Positions 23,030 to 35,286 of a stretch of 64,000 bases of DNA are shown here, one piece after another. Source of the stretch: Capsicum annuum (Eukaryota; Streptophyta; Magnoliopsida; Solanales; Solanaceae); the NCBI RefSeq assembly GCF_002878395.1, contig NW_025860786.1, positions 500,689 to 564,688 of the forward strand, given 5' to 3'. The notes below the pieces were generated by a model. That model did no database searches. It was not told the DNA's origin and worked only from the letters and a program-made list of their open reading frames with translations. The translations under genes and the position numbers were made by a program. The number at the start of each line of letters is the position of its first letter. Positions within the stretch are counted from its first letter, which is position 1.

Positions 23030-24087
23030 ATGTTTTGAAGAACAACCATGCAACTCACAAGCATTAAGATACGGCAAAAATTCAGCAATAACAATCATGA
23101 CATACCAAGATCACACTATCTAAATAAGTCAGTGACTTAGCAATATACCCAATTTGCCCTTACAACAAAGAAATACCTTTTTCACTCATATCAGAATTAA
23201 CATACATAAACATAGGGATAATCACCAGTCTCACTCTCAGAATGAAAGTCCAAACACTGCATGTCAAATGCCATAGGCTTGCCCTTATAGCCAGTACCCA
23301 AATCTTTAGGCAGGTCAGTTAGGATCACTTTAGGGCTTTTCTTAGACTTGCAATGTAGGCTAGGGGCTGGTATGATATTCATGGATATTTTAGAGTGACT
23401 ATGCCTCCTTGACACTACCCTAAACTCTTAGGGTTTCAGTTCTCAACCTTCTTTTCTTCCTCTTCTTTTATTGATCACATATGTTCAAGATGGATGTGGT
23501 CTTTTTAATCATCATATTATCTTTTTATCATCTTTAACACAACTTACTCTTTTCTTATTCCTTTTTCACCACACCCAACTTTTTATTCTTTTCTCTTATT
23601 CTAACTTTTTTCATGCTTATTTTGCATCACGCAACCCTATGATAGCGATCCTCAACTTAGGTTGTTTGCCTAAGTCAAGGTGCACTGTGTCCAAGGAGGA
23701 CCAGGGCCAAAATAGGTTCATTGTGAGGTAAATGGGAAGGTGAGAGGTTTCACAGAAAGAAACAGGCATATAGGTTCAAATCAAGGATCAAGGGATATTA
23801 TTCACATTGGGAAGGTCATTTAGGCTGAAAGTGGGTTACAATCAAAAATTGCCTATGATCCTTTCCTTATCCCTATCCTACAACCTAGGCAGGACTAACA
23901 GGGGAAGTTCTAGATTCCGCACACAGCAGGAGCTAAGTAAGACCTCACACACACATGGCACACAAGTACATCCCATATCACTACTTATCCAATTCATGCA
24001 ATTCGTTAAGCAAAAATCATCAAGTCACCAAACTAATGCCACAAAAAGATGAACCGCAGTCACAGATGAATGCAATTCACACAGTTA
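23030..24087 (-). repeat. Inverted copy of the Tat/Athila-like 3' untranslated region
   Basis: Read on the minus strand, this region matches 20836-21880 collinearly over about 1 kb, including the phrase ggatcaagggata, the caagcctatgg...catttgaca phrase and the A/G-rich part. Similarity stops at about 24087. It is therefore the truncated 3' part of a related element lying in the opposite orientation, not a gene, although it contains an open minus-strand stretch at 23197-23415. Confidence 0.8.
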
Positions 24088-25031
24088 CACTGTTCTTTTC
24101 GTCTTTTAAAATAATAATATTTATATTTTAAAATAATTTAACTTAATTTTTTTTCTAATGACGTATTTTTGAAGTCACACAAATATGGTACTCTTAACAT
24201 GTTTAAATACGTAAGTTCTTAAGATTTTCTTAAATTTCGTATGCTACGCATAAAATATACTCCCTAGAGTAAGACATAAAGCCTACACCAGCTTCTAAAA
24301 TTCCTTTATTGCAAAAATAATTATTAGTTTTATGTGGTGGTGATTATAGCACATTTACAATAAACAAATAGAGTGAAATTTAAATTTCTTCCTGCGATGT
24401 TCACAATTATATATGGGGTACTGGCGAAGATACTTTTCGCTTAAACAACGCCTCTACTGTGGTTACTCCCCACCACGGCTTCTTATGTCTTTTTATTTTC
24501 TTATAATATCTAACCAACCTCTCATACCTCCACATTTGGAAATTCATGCATCTCCTTTTCAAATATTCGGACTCATAATTTGTGAAGCTATTTGTTGAAC
24601 ATTGCTAGTTAACAACGTTCACTTTCTCATAGTTTTTACGGTTCCTTGAGAATATGTTGCATTCTTAATAATGTTAAAATCTCCCGATCTTGCATCTAAC
24701 ACTATGATGTATTATAAAACATTTTATTGATTTATTAAAACACTCTAGCGAGCAGAGAATTCCCTCACCTGCTGCCATGGTCCTTTATTAAGAAATATAG
24801 GAGCTGGTAATATATAATTTAATGCCTTTTTTTCATTAACGTAACCAAAAATATTTTACAATCACTTCATAAATGCTTTGACAATCGCGTCCTTACAACA
24901 AAAAAATGTATACTTTTATCCAAAGCAAATAAAAAATATCACCACAAAAATCTTAGTGAAATCTTATAAGTAGAGTCTATAGAGGATAGAATATATGCAA
25001 ACCTTAATCTACAAAATTTATTAGCTCGATC
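24088..25031. other. Unassigned, possibly low-copy sequence
   Basis: No repeat family, coding motif or RNA gene was recognised. A short open plus-strand stretch at 24413-24598 has no motif. It separates the Tat/Athila-like cluster from the next Ty3 element. Confidence 0.4.
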
Positions 25032-25559
25032 TGAACGAAGGCCTAGCCGTTATGGGTATCTCAAGTCCACTGAGGACCGGACACCACCCCTCTTGCCTAG
25101 TTAAATAGAACACAATGCGCCTAGTAGCGGATGAATCCTGAACATATAAAAAGATAGAAAAGTATAAACTTAAAAGAATCTGAGAATATTAACAATCAAC
25201 CTGACCACAGTAATCCAGAAAGCCTCTAAACAATACCAATCATCAATCTAAGTCGGTAGATGTCCCCGAAGATAGCCAAAATAAGTCGAAAAAGGAATTA
25301 TTCTATAGCATACTAAACCAAGAAGTAACGAGCCTTTTGGAAGAAGAAGGCTCACAACTTCGAGTTGACATGCGAATAACTCTGGAATCACCTATTACTG
25401 CATATAAAAAGTAAAAGCGCCTTCAGACCCTGCATCGCATGGGATACAACATCCGGGAATGTTTAGTGGGGTGAGCACTGGGATGCAACTCAGGATAAGG
25501 ATAAAGTAAAGACAAATGAAAGTTCAATTTTAAACTCAATGTACATGTTCACATTTATA

Positions 25560-25562
<3 letters not shown>

Positions 25563-25592
<30 letters not shown>
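25563..25592. repeat. (AT)n microsatellite in LTR
   Basis: About fifteen AT units. The partner LTR has a shorter AT run at the equivalent place (32617-32639). Confidence 0.95.
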
Positions 25593-25594
<2 letters not shown>

Positions 25595-25997
25595 GATGTT
25601 GGGGTAGGGAACAAGGTTTAGCATGATAGTAAAACATTATCCTGGACTATGTAGCTCAACCACCATTAACATTCACCCACGGGCTATATGGGTTCAGACC
25701 CTACTGAAAAGGCCCCAGTGCATGTTAGCCGCATGAATAGGAGGTATTAATAATGATCAGGAAGTTCCCCGACCCCACGTCAATTATAAATACAAATATA
25801 TCAATAGTGTGAATCATGAACACGATTATCAAGACCAACCCAGGCTTAGCTACATACCCCCCATTAAGCCCAATTAAAACAAAAGTTTCACATAACCTAT
25901 TCATTAACCAAGGAATTATACATTAAAGCACACCAGGTATCATTATACCATTTAGCTTGCAAGCTCATAATTATGCCATCGTAATACCATTAACTTA

Positions 25998-26119
25998 GGG
26001 AAATACTTCGACCCCCTTTATTTATTAAATCAATGTTAGAGGAATGTCTCAACCTCCTTTAGTTTATCAAATCAATGTTAGGGGAATGTCTCAACCCACT
26101 TTGTTCATTAAATCAAAAC
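25998..26119. repeat. 42-bp tandem repeat, three units, in LTR
   Basis: Units start near 25998, 26040 and 26082 and share the words aatgtctcaacc...cttt and attaaatcaatgttag. The partner LTR has the same array at about 33100-33220, so it predates the insertion. Confidence 0.85.
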
Positions 26120-27067
26120 ATAGCTAGCAAGACTATCAAAATTCATGTTCTTTATTTAACCATTTATGCTATGCGATAGTATCGGTGAGTAAGTCAATCC
26201 AAATTACAATTCCATGATTCAAAGCCAGGGAATACCTTGACCCCCATATTTCCACACCCAGTAGTTCAAAATATTTAATTCAAGGCATGAACAACTCATG
26301 AAAATCATGGAAAAATAATTCAAGGATCAAACATCCAGAACCCTCAACCCATCCCAAAAACCAAAATTCAATTCCATACAAATAAACCACTTTAAACACA
26401 TGCTTTTCATAAAATAAGATTTGGGAAAGAGTAATATGCCTGAAAGGATCACAACTATGGAGAGAAATCACCCTTGAGAGCCCTAATTGTCCAACTTCTT
26501 AGAAATCCAAGATTTCTTGTCCTTGGGGATTTGAGCGAGTTTGAGAAGTTATTTTCATTTATTTTTGAGTGCTAATTATTCCCTAAAGAAGTTTTAAGTC
26601 GTGGGTCATGATTGAGGAAGAGGAAAAAAGTCCAAAGTGCCCTTAATTAAAAGATGAAAAATGGTCACCAATGACCACGGGTCACCCTAACACATGAGGA
26701 CACGTTACCACGAGTTGTAGTCAAGATAGTGTCTCAAGGACCCTTCACTAGTTACCTTACGAGTCATGTATTATGACTCATGTACAGACCATATGACTCA
26801 TAGGAACCTAATTGTACCTTGAACAGAAACTTTGGCCATCACACTAGTTTTATTACAGAAGGCACACTAAGACTCGTCAAGAGTCGATACGACTCATTAG
26901 GTACAACTTGTATCCAAGATAGAAAAAAAGAGAATCTCCATTGGTTACCCTACTATTTGAGTCTTACGGCCCATATAGACACCATATGACTCATAGCATG
27001 GGTCGTAGCTTAGGCAGTAAGCTCAAATATCAAGGATATTTCAGGGACCAAAATCCGGGGTCTTACA

Positions 27068-27081
27068 TTCACCCCCACCCT
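27068..27081 (-). promoter_or_regulatory. Polypurine tract
   Basis: The minus strand reads AGGGTGGGGGTGAA directly before the 3' LTR. A few bases upstream is the conserved post-pol phrase of this group (TTCGGGGATGAATG here), which forms a 7-bp inverted repeat with a 6-base loop at 27085-27104. Confidence 0.8.
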
Positions 27082-27199
27082 AGGATCATTCATCCCCGAA
27101 TGATGAATTGCAGTATTCATTGGAACAATTTAACACATGACTTAATTACACTTTTCTTTAACAAAGATAGAAAATAAAGATATTAAGAAATACACATAC

Positions 27200-28760
27200 C
27201 TTAAGAACGATTATCCAAAGCAGGAAACAAGAATGGATATTTGGACATCATGTCCTATTCAACTTCCTAAGCATCTTCTTCCAATTTATAATTCCTTCAT
27301 AGAACCTTTACCGAAACCACATTCTTTATCCTTAAATGACAGACTTGCCTATCCAAAATCTCAATCGGGACTTCCTTATAAGATAAAGAATTTAAAACAC
27401 CAATATTTTCTAAAGAAGCAATCAAGGAAGAATCACCCACACACTTTTTTAACTTCAAAACATGAAACACCAAATGAATGGAACCCAAACTAGAATGTAA
27501 ATCAATTCATAAACAACATTGCCCACTCACCTCAAAATATGGTATGGGCCAAAACAATGGAGAATGAGCTTTCTTTTCTTTAGAGGTCGCATCACTTCCT
27601 TCATGGGAGACACCTTCAAAAATACCAAACCATCCATATCAAACTCCAAGATAGGACTTTTGGTGACTTTGGGCGGTCATAAGCCTATCCCAAATTACCT
27701 TCACCTTTTCATGGCTTGGTGAACCAAGTCTGGAGCGAATAACCTATTCTCGCCAACCTCAATTAACCCAATAGGAGACCAACACCTCCTACCATAATGG
27801 GCCTCGAAAGGATCCATACCAATACTAGATTGAAAGCTATTATTATACGCAAGCTCAACGATAGGCACATGATCAACCTAACTACCACAAAAATCAAGCA
27901 CACAAGACCTTAGCATATCTTTTGAAGTCTGAATCATTCTCTTCACTTGATTATCCATTTGAGGACGAAAATAGTGCTAAGGTTCACCTTAGTCCCTAAA
28001 ACTCTCTGAAATAAATGCCAAAAGTGAGATATGAATTGATACCATAATCAGATATAATAGAGACAGGCACGCTATTTAACTTGATGATCTCTTGAATAAA
28101 GAGCGTAGGATAATCCTCTGCAGAATAATTAGTCTTTATTGGCTAGAAATGAGCTGACTTAGTCATCCTATACACAATGACATAAATCAAATCAAATTGA
28201 TAGAGAGACTGTGGAAGACCGGTAATGAAATCCATATTAATCACTTCACATTCCACACTGGAAATTCAATCTCTTAAGACAAACCACTGGGACTTAAGTG
28301 CCCCACCTTTATTTGCTGATAGACCATACACTAGGCCATAAAATTTAACACTTTCCTCTTTATGTTACTCCACTAATATATCTCTTTCAAGGCGTGGTAC
28401 ATCTTTATCGAACTAGGATGAACTGTGTACCTTGACTCATGAGCCTCAATCAAGGTCCTTTCTCATAGCCCATCAACATCGAGAACACACGGTCTACCTT
28501 GGTACCTCAAGATACCATCACCACCAATCTCAAAAGCCAAGACCTTCTGTGGACTCGCATCATACTTGACGTGCATCCAAATAGGATCCAAAACATATTT
28601 CTCCTTCACATCAGCACCAAGAGATGACTTCACCACCTCTTGAAAAATCACACCACCACCCCCAAAGTCCATGAGAGAGCTCTAAGATTACCCAGTCAGT
28701 GGATATCTTTCACCAATCCTCGCTTCTTCTTATCAATGTGAGACAAGCTACCCATGGATA
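27200..28760 (-). pseudogene. Integrase with chromodomain-like tail, remnant
   Basis: At 28463-28672 on the minus strand is the zinc-binding start (GGDGILRYQGRPCVLDVDGL), followed by the EAHESRYTVHPS histidine pair. Around 28220-28250 is the core start INMDFITGLP with the first catalytic Asp. Around 28060-28080 is SIISDYG with the second. At 27297-27488 is HLVFHVLKLKKCVGDSSL and VEILDRQV-like sequence (ILDRQVCHLR here), the lead-in to the chromodomain tail. Stops between them make it non-functional. It would insert cDNA, with the tail reading histone marks. Confidence 0.88.
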
Positions 28761-28769
28761 ACCTTATAG

Positions 28770-29239
28770 GAGCATCGACAACCATATTACCTTTACCTGG
28801 GTGATAATAAAGACTCATATAATAGTTCTTGAGCAACTCAAGTTATCTTCTTTGCCTGAGATTCAACTACTCCAGGGTGAACACGTACTGCAAACTCTTA
28901 TGGTCGGAGAAGATGTCAACATGAAACTCATACAGGTAATGATGCCAAATATTCAAAGAAAAAACCATAGCCTGCAACTCTAAATCATGAGTCGGGTAGT
29001 TCTTGTCACACACCTTCAACTGCCTAGAAGCATATGCCATAACCTTGCCCCACTACATTAACATACAAACCAGTCCCAAATGGGATGCACCATAATACAA
29101 TGACATTGTTAATATCTTCGAGTAAGGTCAAAATATGAGCAAAATTCAAATTATCCTTCAACTTCTCAAAGCTACCCTCACAAGCATTCGACTATAAAAC
29201 CTTTACCTTTTTTGAATTAACCTAATCAACGGAGTAGCA
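28770..29239 (-). pseudogene. RNase H remnant
   Basis: It lies between RT and integrase on the minus strand. Short matches include [23 protein letters not shown] wording at 28980-29040 and a GKGNMVVDAPIRLSMG-like end at 28760-28800, corresponding to the family's V-V-A-D-A-L-S end. Heavily interrupted. Confidence 0.75.
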
Positions 29240-30120
29240 ATCAAAGAGAAACTCTCCATAAACCTTCTATAATATCTGGCCAAACCTAAGATCTTCGAAT
29301 ATCGATTGGAGTCGTGGGTTGAGGCCACTTCTGAACCACCATAACTTTCTGTGGATCCACCATGATGCCATCACTAGAAACAACATGACTAAAAAAGTAA
29401 CAACATTCAACCAGAGCTCACACTTTAAAAACTTGGCATACAAATGCTGATCCTTAAGGGTCTGCAACACTATACTAAATTAACTAGCATAATCCTCCTC
29501 ACTTTTTGAATACACCAAGATGTCATCAATAAACATAATGACAAATATGCATATAAACTGATTGAATACCTAATTCATAAGATCCATGAATGTCACTGAG
29601 GTATTAGTCAAACCAAAGGATATCACCAAAAACTCAAAATGACCATATTAGGTACGAAAAATATTCTTAGGAATATCCACCTCGCTAATCTTTAACTGGT
29701 GGTAACCCGATGAAAGATCAATATTAGAAAAGTACTTAGCACCCTAAAGCTAGTCAAAGAGATCATCTATTCTAGGAAGGGGGTACTTATTCTTTAGTGT
29801 CAAATTATTAAATTGGTGATAATCTATACACATCCGAAGGGACCCATCCTTCTTATGCATGAAGAATACAGGAGCATCTCACATGAAAACACTAGGGAGA
29901 ATATAATCCTTATCAAGAAGATCTTTCAAGTGCTCCATGAGTATTTTCAACTCAATTAGAGCCATTCTATAGGCAGGGATACATATAGGATGAGTTGGGA
30001 GAAGACCAATCCCAAAATCAATTTTTCTATTGGGGAGATGCTATGAAGATCATCAGGAAACACTTTGAGAAACTCATTGACGACAGGGACAGATAACTAA
30101 GAAAGACCCCCAGAATTAGA
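29240..30120 (-). pseudogene. Reverse transcriptase remnant with intact FIDD box
   Basis: On the minus strand the catalytic box FIDDILVYSKSEEDYA lies at 29522-29533 and to its left, both aspartates present. At 29267-29470 LKDQHLYAKFLKCELWL is the conserved segment after the palm, and around 29800-29860 is the [15 protein letters not shown] entry segment. Frameshifts and stops separate these blocks. It copies element RNA in relatives. Compare the FIND box of the left-edge element. Confidence 0.88.
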
Positions 30121-30199
30121 ATCTTAACCCAAACTAGGTGACACAGATACCTTTGGAAATCAATTTATGGGCTCTCAGATAAGAAATAAACCTTTAGGT

Positions 30200-30640
30200 A
30201 CTAAGGAACTTCCTTCCCACTCAATCACTGATTCATTCAAAAAATAAAAACTAAACCTACGAGTCCTCAATCAAGAGACACATAACACAAATAGACATAA
30301 TCCATCCCAAAGATAACATCAAAATCTAACATCTCTAACTCTATAAAATCCACCAACGTCCCCCTACCATTAATATATACCACACAACCCCTATAGACTC
30401 ACTCTCTTAGCCACAATAGAGTCACCAATTAGGGTACAAACAAAAAGGGGATCAGGAATATACTAAGGACCAAAACTGAAATAAATAGCCTCATAGAAGG
30501 TCATAAAAGAAAGGGTAGATCCAGGATCAAATAGATAATATACATCATGATAAAAAACTTTTAGTTTACCAGTAACAACATTAGTAGATGCCTATAAATT
30601 CTAACGGGTGGCAAGAGCATACATACAATTTTGGCTAGTG
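30200..30640 (-). pseudogene. Aspartic protease remnant with DPGS site
   Basis: The minus strand shows YLFDPGSTLSFMT, with the DPGS codons at 30516-30527. This group uses D-P/S-G-S/A as the active-site triad, so the catalytic Asp is kept. Stops follow. It sits between gag and RT as expected. Confidence 0.85.
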
Positions 30641-30649
30641 TTAGTATCA

Positions 30650-31770
30650 GAAGTAGCACCATTTGGTGCAGAAGCTAAAGAGGCAATAACCAAACTTTAT
30701 TAGTCCAGTGGCATCATCGCCTGAAGGACAGTTCCTCTGAATATGGCCATATAGGCGATATCTGAACACTTATTTCTCCCTTCATCACAAAAACCATATT
30801 ACAACTATCCACAAAATCTGCATGAAGGATATGATGGAGGTGAATGGGCCTTGTGCCTTAAACCCATTATTTCTCTAAAAGTGGCAATCACCGAATGACT
30901 TAGGATATGGAGAACTAGCCATAGAATAAGAACTAGAATTTCCCCACTTATTTTGAAACTATTGTCTGCATCTCTACAACTATTCTATTAGCCTCCATCT
31001 TGCTCAGAAAACCTAGACCTCTTACCTTGCCTCTCCCCTATTTTGGGTTTTTTTCCATCTTCAACCTGCTATATATACACCACAAGCCTAGAGATATCCA
31101 TGTTACTATTTAGCAAGGCAGCTTCGCACTCTAGCACCAAGTTTTAAGACAAGCCTGAAGTAAACTTTCTTATCTTAGCCCTTATGCTAGACACTAGCTC
31201 AAAAGCATAATGGAACAACATATAAAATTTTAGGTCATATACTTTTACAGTTATCCTACTCTATTTCAGATTCACAAACTCCTCAGTTTTAGCCTTCCTC
31301 AACTCCTGAGGAAAGAAATGATCCAGAAAGGCACCATAAAACTCATCCTATAATGCCAACTCTGTATCATCACCATTTGACTGATTGCACTTCTTGTACC
31401 ACTGATGTGCCACATTCTTCAACTGATATACAACAAATTCCACACCCTAAGATTCAGATGCATGTATCACCCTGAATATCTTATCCATCTTATCCACAAA
31501 ACCCTGAGTATATTCTTATACCATAGAGCCAGTGAAGGTCAGAAGATTCATCCTGATGAACTGACCAACTTTAGTGAATGTATAAGATGGAGCAACCAAA
31601 CCAACATGATTGAGTTGACAAGACTGAGAAGAGACCAACTGAGTTAGAAAATAAATAGACTGATGAAACTCAACACTAGAAATACGTCCTTGGGGTAGTG
31701 GACCATAATCATCCTCATCCTTAAGAGCCTGAGGAGGATAATTAGGGATCGTGGAACTCCATGAGGGCAA
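30650..31770 (-). pseudogene. gag remnant
   Basis: The open minus-strand part 31516-31770 has VEFHQSIYFLTQLV and QFIRMNLLTFTGS, the N-terminal lead and start of the gag core (family forms E-F-R-x-A-I-Q-x-L-A and F-V/L-R-M-N-P-P-x-F). Leftward come YQLKNVAHQWY, FLDHFFPQELRKAKTEEF and FELVSSIRAKIRKFTSGLS, all in the right order. The zinc knuckle near 30800 is degenerate. Not functional. Confidence 0.85.
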
Positions 31771-32060
31771 TCAGAAGCAAAGATCATAGATCAGGTTTAT
31801 AACCTATAAGCAAGACGAGTTCTATCCATACTGTTCTCAGGTGGGATAGAGGTTTCTACAAGTATTAAATCTTTGGAAAGGCATGATCTGAAATATGAAA
31901 AAATAAAATTAGAGAATATTTCAATATCCTACACATTACAACCTAAAAATAGAACATAAGAAAGGGAAATATTTCTAAATGATTGGCAATTGTGGTACGA
32001 TACACACCGATAAAAGAGATTATACTTCACACTACTTTGTGGACACCTAATGACACCAAA

Positions 32061-32078
32061 CCTAGGATCTGATACCAA
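32061..32078 (-). promoter_or_regulatory. Primer-binding site (initiator tRNA-Met type)
   Basis: The minus strand reads TTGGTATCAGATCCTAGG; TGGTATCAGA is the family match to the 3' end of initiator tRNA-Met. It lies 8 bases inside the 5' LTR edge. Confidence 0.88.
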
Positions 32079-32086
32079 CTTTTTCA

Positions 32087-34263
32087 TGACCCAATTAGGG
32101 TCTAGCCGTGATGGGTATCTCAAGTCCACTGAGGATTGAAGACCACACCTGTTGCCTAGTCAAATAAAACATAACACCTATTAGTGGATGAATTCTAAAC
32201 ATATAAAAAGATAGAAAAGTATAAGCTCAAAAGAATCTGAAAATATCAACAACCAACCCAACCATTGTAATCCACAAATCTTCTAAGGAATATCAATCAT
32301 CAACCTAAGTTGGGACACGTCCCAACAATAACCAAAATTAGTCCAAAAAGAAATTAGTCTATGATATACTAAACCAAAAAGTAACGGGTCTTCCGAAAGA
32401 AGGAGGATCACAACTTTGAGTTGGCATATTAACAACTCTAGAATCACCTATCACTGTGCAAAAAAAGTAGAAGGGCCTTCTTACCTTACATCGCGTGGGG
32501 ATACATTATGTGGGGATGGTTAGTGGGGTGACCACTAGCATGTAACTTAGGATAAGGATAAAGTAATGCTAATCAAAAGTTTAATTTCAAACTCAATGTA
32601 CATATTCATATTTATACATATATATATATATATATATAATAAATTTGGGTAGGAAACAAGATTTAACATAATAGTAAAATATTTGTCTGGACTATACAGC
32701 TCAACCATCATAAACAAGCACCTATAAGTTATATAAGTTCAGCTCCCCTTCTTGAAAGGGCTCTAGTACGTATTATCCGCATGAGCCAGAGGTAGCAAGG
32801 ATGTTCAGAGAATGACCTGACCCCATGTCAATATTTGATAGAAATATATCAATAGTATGAACCTTGCACATATCCATCAAGACCAACCATCACGTCAGCA
32901 AATATGAGTTTCCAGTATCAGTCTTTCGAAACTCACACCTTCATAGCTTAGCTACTTAAACCCCACTAAACCCAATTAAAACAAGTTTCACATAACTGTT
33001 TCATTAACCAAGGAATTATACATTAAGGCACACCACCGGTATCGTTATATCATTTATTTTGCAAGCCCATAATTATGCCATCATAATTCTATTAACTTGT
33101 AGGAATTACTCAACCCCCTTTGTTCATTGAATCAATATTGAAGGAATACCTCAACCGCCATTAGTTTAGTAAATCAATGTTAGGGGAATGCTTCGACCCC
33201 CTTTGTTCATTAAATTAAAACACAGCTAACAAAGCATTCAAAGTCCATGTTTATTATTTAATCATTTATGCAATACAATAATATCAGTAAGTAAGTCAAA
33301 CTAAATGACAATTCCATGATTCAAAGCTATTTACACAAGTGGGCAGAGGGAACACGGTTATTCAAAACTAGTTACCAAGTTTAAAACATCAATTTGGGGG
33401 AATTCCTTGATCCCCATTCCAATTCCTAAACCCATGCACCCCATTAGTTCAAAATATTTGAATCATAGAATGAACAACTCATGAAAACCATGGGAAAATA
33501 ATTCAAGGATAAACCATTCCAAAACCCTCAACCCTTTCCAAAAACCGACATTAAAATCTACATAAACAAAATACTTTAAACATATGATTTTAACAAAATA
33601 AACTATGGGGAAGAGTAATATGCATGAAAGTATCATAACTATGGAGAGAAATAACCCTTGAGAGCCCTAATTGACCAACTTCTTGAAAATCCTAAGTTTT
33701 CTTAACTTTGGGGATTTAAGAGATTTTGAGAAGTTATTTTGATTTCTTTTAGAGTGATAATGAAGCCCTTAAGCGGTTTTAGTTGTGGGTCATGATTGGG
33801 AAGAGGAGAAATACCCAAAGTGCCCTTAATTAAAAGCAAAAAAATAATCGTTAGTGACCCCAGGTCACCCTATGACTCATAAGGATGCATTACAACTCGT
33901 TACCATGAGTCGTAGTCAAAAAGAGTAGTTTAGGGAACCTTCTTAGGTTACCTTACGAGTTGTACACTATGACTCGTGTACAGACTATACGACTTTTAGC
34001 GACCTAATCTTACCCTGGGCAGAAACTTGGGCTGTCACACTGTCTTTATTACGGAAGGCACACCACGACTCTTAGAGAGTAATCATGGCTCATTAAGCAT
34101 AACTCATAGCCAAGATAGAAACAAAGAGAATCTTCATTGGTCACCCTACAATTAGGGTCTTACGACCTACATAGGCACCATATGAGTCATATCATGAGTC
34201 GTAGCCTAGGTAGTAAGCTCAAAGATCAAGGATCTTTTAGGGACCAAAATCTGGGGTGTTACA
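32087..34263 (-). repeat. 5' LTR of the 25-34 kb Ty3 element
   Basis: It starts (minus strand) TGTAACACCCC and ends ...GGGTCA. U3 at 33860-34220 repeats atgactcgt and acgagtc words. It contains an AT run at 32617-32639 and the 42-bp array at about 33100-33220. Confidence 0.88.
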
Positions 34264-34905
34264 CTTATCCCTACCCCAAAGAAGTAGAGATTGGGCTATT
34301 TTTGAAAGATCATCCAAATAAATGGATAACATCGCATAAAAAGAACTATTAAATTATTAGAAAAAAAAATATACATTAAAATACACAAAATTTTTATGCA
34401 ATGAAATCAAGATTCTCGATTCTTGAATTAGTAGCAAGAGTGGGTTCTAAGGATTCTTACTAGTATGGAATTATTATAGCTTTGGGATTCCAATAACATG
34501 TCAGACTCTTTAATTTAGGATTGGACACAAATATTAAAAATAAACACTTAATTTCTTTGCATATATTTAATTTATTAGGGTTCTTCACTTATATTTTAGG
34601 ACAACAATCAAGAGATCAACAACATAAATCAATATCACAATATCAGTGTTTATTTTAAAATCTATTTTCATAAACCCTCAACCCAAGAACATAAAAAAAA
34701 CATCATAATGAACATAATATGCTCATGATTATGTCTCATGTTTAAATAAACTATGAGGTCATTCAGACGTCAAAATAAGTGCAAAATAAAAATCTTCGAT
34801 AAACAATATTATTCTCAAGGGAATAACTGGATATAATTCATTAATTTACTATTCTAGCCATTGTTTGATGTAATTGGACATGTTAAAAATGTCACATATT
34901 TAGTA
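34264..34905. other. Spacer between elements
   Basis: Unassigned AT-rich DNA. The first 13 bases (cttatccctaccc) resemble the complement of a polypurine tract; see findings. No gene seen. Confidence 0.4.
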
Positions 34906-34910
34906 TCCTA

Positions 34911-35269
34911 TGTTATATTATGGGTCATTGGTCCCCCTTATGGATGACCTAACCTGACCCCACCTTACTCTTTGCTTTTGATTATCTGAAAACAGATTCC
35001 AAATAAAAGGAGAAAATACAGATTTGGAATAAAAAGGAGGAACAGTTACATAACTTTTACCACCAAAATATCCCTATATTTTTGGACATCTTCTACCAAG
35101 AACATAGCAGAGAGACTGAAGCAACGAAAGCCAAAAAACCAAAATTAACAACAACCCCAAAATTGTTTCCAAGATATTCAAAGATAACTTGGGGGAAAAT
35201 TCTATCGGAAGAAAAATAGATTTCCTCTACAAATTAAAGGTACACTATTTTTCTCCAAATTTTACTACA
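34911..35269 (+). repeat. 5' LTR of the Ty1/copia element
   Basis: It begins TGTTATATTATGGGTCATTGG and ends tttactaca. It aligns with the 3' LTR except for a gap of about 31 bp near 35160. Confidence 0.92.
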
Positions 35270-35270
35270 A

Positions 35271-35286
35271 TGGTATCAGAGCCAGG
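35271..35286 (+). promoter_or_regulatory. Primer-binding site (initiator tRNA-Met)
   Basis: TGGTATCAGAGCCAGG lies one base after the 5' LTR and is the standard complement of the initiator tRNA-Met 3' end, with no mismatch I can see. Confidence 0.93.

Larger units (their letters stand above)
25032..27067 (-). repeat. 3' LTR of the 25-34 kb Ty3 element
   Basis: It aligns with 32087-34263 throughout. It includes an (AT)n microsatellite, a 42-bp tandem array at 25998-26119 and a U3 block at 26660-27030 rich in atgactc and its complement. It ends ccggggtcttaca. The left edge is weakly preserved. Confidence 0.85.
25032..34263 (-). mobile_element. Full-length, decayed Ty3/gypsy element of the chromodomain group
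   Basis: Two LTRs in the same orientation (25032-27067 and 32087-34263) enclose, on the minus strand from right to left, a primer-binding site, gag, protease, RT, RNase H, integrase, a chromodomain-like tail and a polypurine tract, the order of a Ty3/gypsy chromovirus. Every domain has stops or frameshifts. No clean target-site duplication was found: the five bases on each side do not match. The LTRs differ at many positions and by about 140 bp in length, so it is old. Confidence 0.9.

Noticed and set aside
23197..23415. Open frame of 72 codons on the minus strand
   Set aside because: It falls inside the inverted copy of a retroelement untranslated region and is not kept open in the other arm.
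35271..35286. tRNA gene
   Set aside because: Only the 16-base complement of the tRNA 3' end is present, directly after an LTR; it is a primer-binding site.
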